Positions 8,978 through 16,967 of a stretch of 64,000 bases of DNA are shown here, one piece after another. The notes beneath the pieces are model-generated. The model saw only the letters and a program-made list of their open reading frames with translations. It made no database searches and was not told where the DNA came from. Both the position numbers and the translations under genes were made by a program. The DNA is from Flavobacteriales bacterium UBA2669 (GTDB lineage: Bacteria > Bacteroidota > Bacteroidia > Flavobacteriales_E > Vicingaceae): contig DEMN01000012.1 in assembly GCA_002359215.1 (NCBI GenBank), positions 685,805 through 749,804 of the forward strand, read 5' to 3'. How positions within the stretch are numbered: position 1 is the stretch's first letter; the number at the start of each line of letters is the position of its first letter.

Positions 8978-9025
8978 TAAAGTAGAAAGTTTGTAAAGTA
9001 GAAAGTTTGTAAAGTAGAAAGTTTG
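8978..9025. repeat. Three perfect tandem copies of a 16-bp unit
   Basis: The unit TAAAGTAGAAAGTTTG occurs at 8978-8993, 8994-9009 and 9010-9025 without mismatch, just upstream of aroC (which reads away on the minus strand). It resembles the short AAGTTTGTAAAGT-type intergenic filler often seen in Bacteroidota genomes. Not a CRISPR because there are no spacers. Confidence 0.9.
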
Positions 9026-9085
9026 TAATGAAGATGATATTAAAATGATTAAGCGTTTCTGCATCTCTGTGGGAAAATAGGTAGT

Positions 9086-10111
9086 TTAGAAAGTCTCGCA
9101 GTTTTTACATAGGTCTATTTCATGTTTTTTACGCTGGTAAAAGAGTTTTAACCATTTTTTTCTGGTAGAAGAATTATACACATCAAATAAAGATTGTTGT
9201 TGAATATTTCCTACAACACCTCTTGAGTTTAAATCGGTACAGCAAACATTTACATCTCCATTAGGTAAAATTACAAGCTGATGCATTAATAATCCACAGC
9301 CAATTTTATGAGGCTTACTCATACTGTTAGAAGAATTTCCTTCAATATCAACTTCTCCAGCCCACGAATGTGGATGACGCAATTCATAAGTATCTACTAA
9401 GTTCAATACTTCAACAAACTGTTTGTCCATCCATTCTGTTTTTAGTGGATTGTTAGCATCAATAACAGAAATAATATGTGTTTTAATATTAGCCTTTTGG
9501 CGTTTGTTTTCATTTAGGAAAAATACCATGTTTTTATAAAAAATATCCCATTTTGCTCTAATTCTCATGGATTCAAAACGTTTGGGAGAACCACCATCCA
9601 TACTAAAACGCATAACATCAACAGCTCCACTTTCAATAATTTCTATGGCTTTTTGTTCTGTAAGTGGAGTAGCATTGGTAAGTAAATTTACTATTGGGAA
9701 TTTTTGGTTTTTATAGTTTGCTAGGTCTTTATATTTTTTAATAACCGTCAATAATTCTCTAATTTTAGGATGAAGCAGGGTTTCTCCTCCACTATGTAAA
9801 TGGAGTACTTCTACTTTTCTAAAACGGTGGTCATTTACTAGATTATTCATCAAGTTTTCAAGTATGGTAGGGGAAATTCTTACTTTAGGTTTTTCATGGT
9901 CTAATGAGCAAAAGGAACATCTTAAATTACAGTAGCTAACAAATTCAATATTTATTTCTCGAGTAGTAGTGGAGTTTTTTAATATGTTCCATTGGTAATA
10001 GAGCAAATAGTTTTTTACAAATAACATTCCTTGTAGAAATTCTAATGATTTCCATAGAAAAGTACCTTTCTTAAGTTTTCTAACAAAAAAATCTCTTGTA
10101 GCAATTAACAT
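9086..10111 (-). CDS. Radical SAM/SPASM-domain protein
   Basis: A 341-residue protein. After a basic N-terminal extension of about 55 residues the radical-SAM core begins with the SAM [4Fe-4S] motif C-N-L-R-C-S-F-C (Cys61, Cys65, Cys68), followed by a glycine-containing segment with H-S-G-G-E-T-L. The C-terminal SPASM-type region has C-G-L-L, then N-G-D-V-N-V-C-C and a final C-K-N-C at residues 335-338, giving auxiliary Fe-S ligands. SPASM enzymes modify peptides or sugars; no precursor-peptide gene is visible nearby. The neighbours (membrane protein, wecB) hint at a role in cell-surface polysaccharide synthesis, which is inference. Confidence 0.85.
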   Translation of the reverse strand: MLIATRDFFVRKLKKGTFLWKSLEFLQGMLFVKNYLLYYQWNILKNSTTTREINIEFVSYCNLRCSFCSLDHEKPKVRISPTILENLMNNLVNDHRFRKVEVLHLHSGGETLLHPKIRELLTVIKKYKDLANYKNQKFPIVNLLTNATPLTEQKAIEIIESGAVDVMRFSMDGGSPKRFESMRIRAKWDIFYKNMVFFLNENKRQKANIKTHIISVIDANNPLKTEWMDKQFVEVLNLVDTYELRHPHSWAGEVDIEGNSSNSMSKPHKIGCGLLMHQLVILPNGDVNVCCTDLNSRGVVGNIQQQSLFDVYNSSTRKKWLKLFYQRKKHEIDLCKNCETF

Positions 10112-10204
10112 AATTTATTGTAACGATAATTAGAACAATAAAATTAGTTACTAGCCTTAATTTAAGAAGTGATATAAATCATGTTTGATTGGAGATTGGT
10201 CGAT

Positions 10205-10588
10205 TTATTTTAAAACTAGCTCATCTTTTTTGTAAGTTAAGATTTTAATAGTTTCATTATTTTCATTTCTGATTAAATAATTACCATTAAGTTGGTCATT
10301 TAAGTAAACACATTCAGTACTGATATTACCATTTGGGAAATAGGTGTACCAAAGCCCTTCTCTAGTACCATTTTTAAAATTACCCTCCATTTTTTTCTTC
10401 CCATTTTTGTAGTACCATACCCAATGACCGTCATTTTTACCGTTTTTTAATTCTCCTTTATACATAGGCGTACCATTTTCATAATATGCTGTAGTATTTC
10501 TTTTTCCTGCAAAATGATAAGCAGCCCAAAATATAATGAGAATACCTACAATTATTTTATGTTTACTGTTGTAATAAAATAATTTCAT
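10205..10588 (-). CDS. YwqK-like MORN-variant repeat protein, membrane anchored
   Basis: The preferred start is the ATG at 10588 (127 residues). A longer frame opening at 10648 would place its N-terminus inside a clear transcription terminator of the upstream gene. Residues about 10-27 form one membrane helix. Then come repeated Y-x-N-G-x-x-x-x-x-G-x-x-x-N-G units (Y-Y-E-N-G-T-P-M-Y-K-G-E-L-K-N-G, Y-Y-K-N-G-K-K-K-M-E-G-N-F-K-N-G, Y-F-P-N-G-N-I-S), the MORN_2 pattern of the family labelled YwqK antitoxin. No toxin partner lies next to it, so an antitoxin function is not supported here. Confidence 0.8.
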   Translation of the reverse strand: MKLFYYNSKHKIIVGILIIFWAAYHFAGKRNTTAYYENGTPMYKGELKNGKNDGHWVWYYKNGKKKMEGNFKNGTREGLWYTYFPNGNISTECVYLNDQLNGNYLIRNENNETIKILTYKKDELVLK

Positions 10589-10616
10589 GGTTAAGAGATA
10601 AAAATTGTATTCAAAA

Positions 10617-10657
10617 ATATAAAAAAAACCTTTGTATAAGTAGTACACAAAGGTTTT
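10617..10657 (-). terminator. Rho-independent terminator after the membrane protein gene 10727-12058
   Basis: Perfect 11-bp stem AAAACCTTTGT (10625-10635) with ACAAAGGTTTT (10647-10657) and an 11-base loop. Read on the minus strand it is followed by a run of T. Confidence 0.85.
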
Positions 10658-10726
10658 AAGTTTAAATTATTTAAAATAAAACTTGGTTTAAATTCAACTA
10701 AATTTACTTATTTTTCAGAATTGGTG

Positions 10727-12058
10727 TTAATGTTTTTTATATAAAAAAGGAAATACCTTATTGAAAAAATATAAAAACTTATTAGTATCGAATTGATTGC
10801 CAATAGCTAATAGAAAAAATAAAACTACAAAAATTTTATATCGTACTATAGCTCCTAAAATGGGGGTTGTTAGTCCGATTACAATTGCCAACACCAAAGC
10901 AAATAAAATTGAAAAATAAAATAGAGCAGAAAAGCTTGTATTTTTAGTTCTAAAGAATAATAAAAACACACAAAAAAGAATGATAAGTATGTTTTCTAAG
11001 GCACTAAAAAGTGTAAATACAGAATAGCTTTCCCACAAAAAGGGTCTTAAAAATACATTAATTAGAGCTTGTGGAGTATAGGCTAATAAATCTGAAAGGT
11101 GATTAAACTTAGGTTGATAAATAGCACTTCTCACATCCATTTTTTCGACTAAATAAATAAAATCTTGTTGTTTGCTTATAATAATATCAATAGGATTGAG
11201 CGGGTGATTAATGAAGTACAAAATTAAACTTGTTGCAATTACTATTACTGTGGCATATAAATAACTTAAAAGTATGTTTTTCATTTTTTTATGAATTAAG
11301 AATCCTAAAATACCAGGAATTAAAGCAATAAGAATTATCATTTTAGAAAATAAAATAATAACACACGAAAGCATGATAAGCAACAAACTAATAAACGACC
11401 ATTTTTCTGCAATCTTAAAAAAATGCAATAAAAATAAACCTAAAGCAATTATTACCAAACCTTCTTTTAACAAACCAGAACCCCAAAACAATAAGGAAGG
11501 AGTAAGAAATACAATAAGAAATAATAGTTTTTCTTTACCGATATAAAGCTTACTAAATACTTTAAAAATAGCGATTAAACCTATTAATGCAAGGAAGTTG
11601 ATAAAAACATTATGTACGTGATAAAAACCGAAAGAAAACAACCTTACAATAGCATTAAAACGAATCATTACATGCGTATCGCTTAAAAAATTACTATTGT
11701 TAACCCTGTTCCAATAGTGCATTTTACTGTAATAATGCTCGTGAAAATAAGCTGAGTTAAGATCTAACCCTAAAACCATTTGATTATAATCTAATACATT
11801 TGTTTTAAGAGCATCAAACATAATTTTACTGTCATCAAAATATTTAAACACATCCGCTACAGCTCTATCGGAATAATAGTAAGTGTAAATAAGTGTTATT
11901 AGAATGCTAAGAATGATTTTTATTCCGAAGATGATAATTATCCAATAAGTGGGGATGGTAGCGAACTTAAAAAAGTTACTTCTACTGATGATAAAACAGC
12001 CAATAAGTATATAAAATATGGTTAAACCGATTTCTATCATCCTAAGAATAAAAACCAA
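10727..12058 (-). CDS. Polytopic membrane protein, possibly polysaccharide polymerase or GT-C-like
   Basis: A 443-residue protein with about 11-12 hydrophobic segments and a long hydrophilic loop (about residues 65-125) containing D-D-S-K-I-M-F and W-N-R-V-N-N-S-N. A conserved-looking loop L-L-F-W-G-S-G-L-L-K-E-G lies around residues 190-205. The topology is like O-antigen/exopolysaccharide polymerases or GT-C glycosyltransferases, and it sits 31 bases downstream of wecB on the same strand, which fits a role in cell-surface glycan assembly. I do not recognise a named family, so the function is inferred from context only. Confidence 0.6.
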   Translation of the reverse strand: MVFILRMIEIGLTIFYILIGCFIISRSNFFKFATIPTYWIIIIFGIKIILSILITLIYTYYYSDRAVADVFKYFDDSKIMFDALKTNVLDYNQMVLGLDLNSAYFHEHYYSKMHYWNRVNNSNFLSDTHVMIRFNAIVRLFSFGFYHVHNVFINFLALIGLIAIFKVFSKLYIGKEKLLFLIVFLTPSLLFWGSGLLKEGLVIIALGLFLLHFFKIAEKWSFISLLLIMLSCVIILFSKMIILIALIPGILGFLIHKKMKNILLSYLYATVIVIATSLILYFINHPLNPIDIIISKQQDFIYLVEKMDVRSAIYQPKFNHLSDLLAYTPQALINVFLRPFLWESYSVFTLFSALENILIILFCVFLLFFRTKNTSFSALFYFSILFALVLAIVIGLTTPILGAIVRYKIFVVLFFLLAIGNQFDTNKFLYFFNKVFPFLYKKH

Positions 12059-12089
12059 AGTAACGAAATAAACTAAAGAATAGGAGAAA

Positions 12090-13193
12090 TTAAGAGGTTA
12101 AAATCTCATGCAATACTTTAACAATTCTTTTGGTAGCTTGTCCATCCCACATTGGGGGAATTTCGCCTTTTTTGTAATTGCCTGTTTCAATTTCATTAAT
12201 TTTTTTAGCAACAGCACCGTAATTGTACTCTACTAATTCATTCGTTCCTAAAGTAATAGTAATTGGTCTTTCAGTGTTCTCTCTTAAAGTTAAACATGGT
12301 ACCTGTCTGTATGTGGTTTCTTCTTGAATTCCTCCACTATCAGTAAGTACATATTGGCATGAAGCTATTAACTTTTGAAAAGCTAAGTAATTTAAAGCTT
12401 CTGTAATAATTACTTTTGGATTGTTTTCTAATTGCTTAAATAAATTATGATTAATTAAGCTGTTTTTAGTTCTGTGATGAATAGGAATTACCAAATAATT
12501 TTTTTCAGCAACTTTATTAATTATATCTAATAAAATAAGCAGGCGCTCTTTAGTATCAACATTTGAAGGTCTGTGTATAGTCATTAAAACGAAATCTTTA
12601 TCTACAATATTAAGCTTGTCTAAGATGTTGTTTTTTTGAATTACATTATCAAAAGCTACTAATGTATCGATCATTGTATTTCCTACAAAATGAATTTGAT
12701 CTGCTTTTTTACCAGCAGCAATTAAATTATCATAACCGCTTTGTTCGGTTACAAAAAAATGATTTGTCACAAGGTCAGTTATTAATCTATTTATTTCCTC
12801 GGGCATATCATTATCAAAACTTCTAAGCCCACTTTCTAAGTGAAAAAGAAGTGTGTTAGTTTTATTTCCAACAATTGCTCCTGCCAAAGTAGAGTTTACA
12901 TCACCAACAACTATTAAAGCATCAGGCTGATGTTGTTTTATTACTTTCTCTAATTCAATAATTATTTGCCCAATTTGTGATGAGGGTGTTGTAGCGGTTA
13001 CACTTAAAAAATTAGGTTCTTTTAGGTTTAACTCAGTAAAAAATATATCCGACATATTAGTATCGTAGTGCTGATTAGTGTGAATTAAGATGTACTCAAA
13101 AGTATTTCCATATTTAGCTAATTCTTTTTCAAGTTGGGTAATTTTTATAAAATTAGGTCGTGTTCCAACAACCACCATTATTTTCTTTGTCAT
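12090..13193 (-). CDS. wecB: UDP-N-acetylglucosamine 2-epimerase (non-hydrolysing)
   Basis: Cytosolic enzyme interconverting UDP-GlcNAc and UDP-ManNAc for surface polysaccharide synthesis. The 367-residue protein has the GT-B-like fold signatures: V-V-G-T-R-P-N-F-I-K at the N-terminus, V-V-G-D-V-N-S-T-L-A-G (about 95-105), H-L-E-S-G-L-R-S-F-D-N-D-M-P-E-E-I-N-R (about 117-135), T-I-H-R-P-S-N-V-D and the C-terminal D-S-G-G-I-Q-E-E and R-E-N-T-E-R-P motifs. Length is normal. It heads a likely operon with the membrane protein downstream. Confidence 0.95.
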   Translation of the reverse strand: MTKKIMVVVGTRPNFIKITQLEKELAKYGNTFEYILIHTNQHYDTNMSDIFFTELNLKEPNFLSVTATTPSSQIGQIIIELEKVIKQHQPDALIVVGDVNSTLAGAIVGNKTNTLLFHLESGLRSFDNDMPEEINRLITDLVTNHFFVTEQSGYDNLIAAGKKADQIHFVGNTMIDTLVAFDNVIQKNNILDKLNIVDKDFVLMTIHRPSNVDTKERLLILLDIINKVAEKNYLVIPIHHRTKNSLINHNLFKQLENNPKVIITEALNYLAFQKLIASCQYVLTDSGGIQEETTYRQVPCLTLRENTERPITITLGTNELVEYNYGAVAKKINEIETGNYKKGEIPPMWDGQATKRIVKVLHEILTS

Positions 13194-13301
13194 TTGGGGG
13201 AATTTTTGTGGGGCTAAATTAATGTTTTAGGGCTAAAAAAAAAATTATAAAAGAGTTATAAAATAATTTCTCAAAAAAGTTTTTTGAATTAAAATCCTAT
13301 T

Positions 13302-13309
13302 TACATTTG
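13302..13309 (+). promoter_or_regulatory. -7 box (TACATTTG) upstream of the SET-domain gene
   Basis: Matches TAnnTTTG. A TTTG at 13283-13286 lies 15 bases upstream, a slightly short spacer for the -33 element. The distance to the ATG at 13412 is about 100 bases. Confidence 0.5.
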
Positions 13310-13411
13310 TGTTGATAATAGCTGTTATTGTTTTAAGGTTTTTTTGAGTATTTGATTTTGCAGCTATTTAGATTTTTAAGCTCAATAAGTAATTTTTTAA
13401 ACCTTAAATAT

Positions 13412-14017
13412 ATGATTCATCCACTTACAGAATTAAAATTTATTAGCAACGAAATAGGCTATGGCGTTGTTGCACGAGAGTTTATCCCAAAAGGAACAAT
13501 AACTTGGGTATTAGATAAACTGGATAGAGAATTTAGTCCCTTAGAAATTCAAACAATGGAACCTATCTATCAGGAAATTTTAGATTTTTATACTTTTAGA
13601 AATAATAATGGTAACTATGTGTTGTGTTGGGATAATGGTAGGTACGTAAATCATAGTTTTAATTCTAATTGTTTAACAACGGCATATGATTTTGAAATTG
13701 CCATTAGAGATATTCTTCCGGGAGAACAACTTACGGATGATTATGGATATTTGAATATTCCCTACCCTTTTAGAGGAGTAGATGAAGGTACTCGCAGAAA
13801 AATTGTTTATCCGGATGATTTGGTGAAATATCATAAAGTTTGGGACAAAAAGATAGAAAAGGCATTTCCGTTAATCACAAAGGTTAATCAGCCCTTACGT
13901 ACACTAATTTCTGATGAAAAATGGAAAGAAATTGAAGCTGTTGAAAAAGGAGAAAAGCAAATGCTTTCTATTTTACATAATTTCTATCAAAACGGAAACG
14001 GAGAGAAAATGAAATAA
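13412..14017 (+). CDS. SET-domain protein (putative protein-lysine methyltransferase)
   Basis: Start chosen at ATG 13412 (201 residues) rather than the upstream TTG at 13352, because homology-like sequence begins at I-H-P-L-T-E-L-K-F-I. SET-domain landmarks are visible: G-Y-G-V-V-A-R-E-F-I-P-K-G (N-terminal SET-N), the N-H-S-F-N-S-N-C knot segment, and G-E-Q-L-T-D-D-Y-G-Y near the end of the core. The two segments form the SAM-binding pseudoknot typical of SET methyltransferases. Bacterial SET proteins of this short type have mostly unknown targets. It is monocistronic between wecB (divergent) and a hypothetical secreted protein. Confidence 0.82.
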   Translation: MIHPLTELKFISNEIGYGVVAREFIPKGTITWVLDKLDREFSPLEIQTMEPIYQEILDFYTFRNNNGNYVLCWDNGRYVNHSFNSNCLTTAYDFEIAIRDILPGEQLTDDYGYLNIPYPFRGVDEGTRRKIVYPDDLVKYHKVWDKKIEKAFPLITKVNQPLRTLISDEKWKEIEAVEKGEKQMLSILHNFYQNGNGEKMK

Positions 14018-14337
14018 CTCTTAGTTATGAGTGAAATTATTAGTCTATAATTTTTTATTATATGTAGATTTGTAGTTTTTACTGCCAATAGTATAAAAAA
14101 GATGTCATATTGCTCTTACTCTTATATATGCTTATAACCAATGGAACGTAGGATATCTAATACTTGTACTCATAAAAATAGTATTTTTGTTAGATATTTT
14201 ATGATAAGCATATTTATAACCGTTTTACCAAGAAGTAATTCACTTAATGATTAAGATAATAAAAACTTAACTAGTTAAAACCTCCTTTTTATGAATGAAA
14301 AAGCAGGGATAACTAAAAAAACAATTAAAAATAAATT
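14018..14337. other. Intergenic region with a nested inverted repeat
   Basis: This 320-base AT-rich region has no credible gene. Two inverted pairs are nested: ATATGCTTAT (14126-14135) with ATAAGCATAT (14204-14213), and inside it ATATCTAA (14153-14160) with TTAGATAT (14190-14197). The whole could fold as an interrupted stem of about 88 bases. No -7 box matching the full consensus is evident near the next gene. Confidence 0.6.
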
Positions 14338-14769
14338 ATGGTAACAAATTTGAAAAAATGTATTCTTTTATTATTATTAATATTATCAATATCAACTTTC
14401 GGCCAGAAAGGTTTTGAAAAAATATCCGAAGTTGATGGTGTTGTATTCTATGGTAAGTGGAGTTTGACTAAAAAATCTAACAAAGAAAGTCCCCTTATTT
14501 TATGTATAATTGCTCATAATACTAATAATTATGCTGTGGATTGTAATTTTGTTATTACATTTTATGATGCAGGTATAGTTGCTGAATCGAGTGAGCTTTT
14601 TAATCTATGTATAAAACCTAATAAAAAGGCAAAGGGAAAAAAGAAAGGATTATGCTTATTAAGTGCAGAATTGACTAATGAACAAATAAAAAGTGATTTA
14701 TTTACTGTAGAAATTAATCAAACAGTAATTTCAAAAACAGAAACCTGTAAAAAACAGGTGAAAAAATAG
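14338..14769 (+). CDS. Secreted hypothetical protein
   Basis: A 143-residue protein that I do not recognise. It has a signal peptide (basic MVTNLKK, hydrophobic run, cleavage near S-T-F-G-Q, about residue 22). The mature part contains five cysteines and a very basic stretch K-A-K-G-K-K-K-G near residue 100. The predicted beta-rich core (G-V-V-F-Y-G-K-W-S, P-L-I-L-C-I-I-A-H-N) could be a small periplasmic or surface domain. It ends just before a strong terminator and looks monocistronic. Confidence 0.6.
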   Translation: MVTNLKKCILLLLLILSISTFGQKGFEKISEVDGVVFYGKWSLTKKSNKESPLILCIIAHNTNNYAVDCNFVITFYDAGIVAESSELFNLCIKPNKKAKGKKKGLCLLSAELTNEQIKSDLFTVEINQTVISKTETCKKQVKK

Positions 14770-14782
14770 ATGAAAACCTAAT

Positions 14783-14812
14783 AAAATATGCTTCTTAAAA
14801 AGCATATTTTTT
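14783..14812 (+). terminator. Rho-independent terminator after the secreted hypothetical gene
   Basis: Perfect 11-bp stem AAAATATGCTT (14783-14793) with AAGCATATTTT (14799-14809), a 5-base loop and a T tail. Confidence 0.85.
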
Positions 14813-14820
14813 GCTAATTT

Positions 14821-14859
14821 AGCAGCAATTTTAGTTGATTATCAACTAAAATTGCTGCT
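14821..14859 (+). promoter_or_regulatory. 18-bp perfect hairpin directly upstream of radC
   Basis: AGCAGCAATTTTAGTTGA (14821-14838) pairs perfectly with 14842-14859 across a 3-base loop. The stem ends two bases before the radC ATG (14862). There is no T tail, so it does not look like a normal terminator. It could occlude the translation start if transcribed, or be a protein-binding palindrome or the remnant of a mobile repeat. Confidence 0.75.
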
Positions 14860-14861
14860 TT

Positions 14862-15554
14862 ATGTATTCTGAAAAACTAAATATAAAATCTTGGTCTGAA
14901 GAAGATAGACCTAGGGAAAAATTGCTTTCTAAAGGTAGAGCTACACTTTCTGATGCTGAACTTATTGCTATTTTGATTAGTTCCGGGAATAGAAATGAAA
15001 CTGCCGTAGAACTTTCAAAAAGAATTCTTAAATTTATTGATAATGATTTGAATAAATTAGGAAAGCTTTCTGTTAAGGAATTAATGCAATTTAATGGAAT
15101 AGGAGAGGCAAAAGCTATTAGTATTGTGGCGGCATTGGAGTTGGGTAGACGAAGAAAAAATACAGGTAATCAGCTTAAGAAAACCATTAAATCGAGCAAT
15201 GATGTTTTTGAAGAAGTTATTGGTGTAATGAGCGATTTACCTCATGAAGAATTTTGGGTATTGTTTTTAGACAGGCGTAATGCGGTTATTAAGAAAAGTA
15301 ATGTGAGTAAAGGAGGTGTTTCTGGCACAGTTGCAGATGCCAAGATTATTTTTAAAGAAGCTATGCAATTACTTGCTTCAGCTGTTATTTTGTGTCACAA
15401 CCATCCATCAGGAAATTTAAAACCAAGTGATGCAGATATACAACTTACTAAAAAAATGAAAGAAATTGGTAATTTGATAGATGTTCCTGTGCTTGATCAT
15501 TTAATTATTACAGACAAAAATTATTTTAGTTTTGGTGATGAAGGACTAATTTAA
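14862..15554 (+). CDS. radC: RadC-family JAB/MPN-domain protein
   Basis: A 230-residue protein with an N-terminal helix-hairpin-helix-like region (G-I-G-E-A-K-A, about residues 80-86) and a C-terminal JAB1/MPN metalloprotease-like domain. The zinc-binding JAMM motif is intact: H179-N-H181-P-S-G with S189 and D192. The N-terminal W-S-E-E-D-R-P-R-E-K-L segment is typical. Despite the name, a DNA-repair role has not held up for the family, and its true substrate is unknown. An 18-bp hairpin sits immediately before the ATG. Confidence 0.92.
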   Translation: MYSEKLNIKSWSEEDRPREKLLSKGRATLSDAELIAILISSGNRNETAVELSKRILKFIDNDLNKLGKLSVKELMQFNGIGEAKAISIVAALELGRRRKNTGNQLKKTIKSSNDVFEEVIGVMSDLPHEEFWVLFLDRRNAVIKKSNVSKGGVSGTVADAKIIFKEAMQLLASAVILCHNHPSGNLKPSDADIQLTKKMKEIGNLIDVPVLDHLIITDKNYFSFGDEGLI

Positions 15555-15568
15555 GAAATTAAGAAAAA

Positions 15569-16870
15569 ATGATTTTAGTCTATACACATAAAGTAACCAA
15601 TCGCATTAGCTATACTTTTCGAACGATTTTTGAGCAGATTTTAAAAACTTCTGTTTCATTTACAGATGATACCAAATTTTATTTATCGTGCAAAACAGCC
15701 AAACTATCTTATACCACAAAAGCAATAGATGATGGTTTGTATTTTACATCTACAAGCTTATTGTTTGAGGAAGAAATAAAATTACAAAATACCGCAGCAA
15801 TTCCGCAAACAGATGGAACAGTTGGTTTATTTGAAATATCAACAAATAAACATTCTAATTTTGATGTTTTTGCTACTGTATTTTACTTGATATCAAGGTA
15901 TGAGGAGTATTTACCTCATCAAAAAGATAAACATGGAAGATTTTTAGCAACAGAGAGTTTTGCGTTTAAAAATAATTGTATAGAATTGCCAATGGTAAAT
16001 ATATGGGCAGAAAAAATTGCTCAACTTGTTACAACTCATTTTACTAATTATAAATTTCCCGAACGAAAATTTGAGTTTTTAAGCACCATTGATATAGACA
16101 ACGCTTTTGCTATTAAACACAAAGGTTTTTGGAGAACTGTAGGTGGGCTAGCAAAATCTATTACTGAACCTCAAAATTTAAAGAACAGAATAGATGTTTT
16201 GCGTGATAAAACTGAAGACCCTTATGATACTTACGATTATCAGGATGAAGTACATCAAAAATATAATATTAAACCTATTTACTTTTTTCTGGTTGGTAAT
16301 TATGCATCTTTTGATAAAAATATAGCTTTTAATAACAAAAATTTTCAGTATTTAATAAAAAAAATAGCTATTACCAATACAGTAGGATTGCATCCATCGT
16401 ATCAATCTAATAGTAATGTTACTTTGCTTAAAGAAGAAAAATTGCGATTGGAAAATATTATTAATAAAAATATTACCAAAAGCCGACAACATTTTTTAAA
16501 GTTAAGTTTTCCATTAACATACAGAAACTTAATGGCTATTGGAATTAATGAAGATTATACCATGGGATATGCTGAAAATAGTGGATTTAGAGCGAGTATT
16601 TGTTCTCCATATTATTTTTTTGATTTAGAGAAAAACAAAGTAAGTCCTTTAAAAATAGTGCCTTTTTGTGTGATGGAAGCAGGTTTAAAATACTATCAGA
16701 ATTGTACTGTAGAAGAAGGAATTATTAACATTAATAAAATAGTTGAGATTGTAAAAAAAGTAAATGGTACTTTTGTAAGTATATGGCATAATGAATCTCT
16801 TTCTGATGAAGGAATATGGAAAGGATGGAGAAGGGTTTATGAGCAAATGTTATTGGATGTAAAAAAATAG
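15569..16870 (+). CDS. Polysaccharide deacetylase-family protein with N-terminal DUF7033-like domain
   Basis: A 433-residue protein. The N-terminal third (starting I-L-V-Y-T-H-K-V-T-N-R-I) matches the domain found in front of many Bacteroidota deacetylases. The C-terminal half has the NodB-like features: D-I-D-N-A at the start of the catalytic barrel (about residues 174-178), H-P-S-Y-Q-S (about 275-280, metal-binding His region) and the late I-W-H-N-E-S-L motif. It probably removes acetyl groups from a polysaccharide precursor, but the substrate is not evident. It begins 14 bases after radC, so it may be co-transcribed. Confidence 0.82.
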   Translation: MILVYTHKVTNRISYTFRTIFEQILKTSVSFTDDTKFYLSCKTAKLSYTTKAIDDGLYFTSTSLLFEEEIKLQNTAAIPQTDGTVGLFEISTNKHSNFDVFATVFYLISRYEEYLPHQKDKHGRFLATESFAFKNNCIELPMVNIWAEKIAQLVTTHFTNYKFPERKFEFLSTIDIDNAFAIKHKGFWRTVGGLAKSITEPQNLKNRIDVLRDKTEDPYDTYDYQDEVHQKYNIKPIYFFLVGNYASFDKNIAFNNKNFQYLIKKIAITNTVGLHPSYQSNSNVTLLKEEKLRLENIINKNITKSRQHFLKLSFPLTYRNLMAIGINEDYTMGYAENSGFRASICSPYYFFDLEKNKVSPLKIVPFCVMEAGLKYYQNCTVEEGIININKIVEIVKKVNGTFVSIWHNESLSDEGIWKGWRRVYEQMLLDVKK

Positions 16871-16967
16871 TTATAATGAAATAGCCATGAGGAGAAAGCA
16901 AACTACCAATAATGAACATGTTATAATATGTTCCATATGAATGGTTTAAAACAATAAATATTTACAT

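Noticed and set aside
8978..9025. CRISPR array
   Set aside because: The 16-bp units are directly adjacent with no spacers, and no cas gene is present.
10589..10648. Longer N-terminus of the YwqK-like gene
   Set aside because: It overlaps the terminator hairpin of the preceding gene.
13352..13411. TTG start upstream of the SET gene
   Set aside because: The extra 20 residues lack family likeness and ATG 13412 gives the normal N-terminus.
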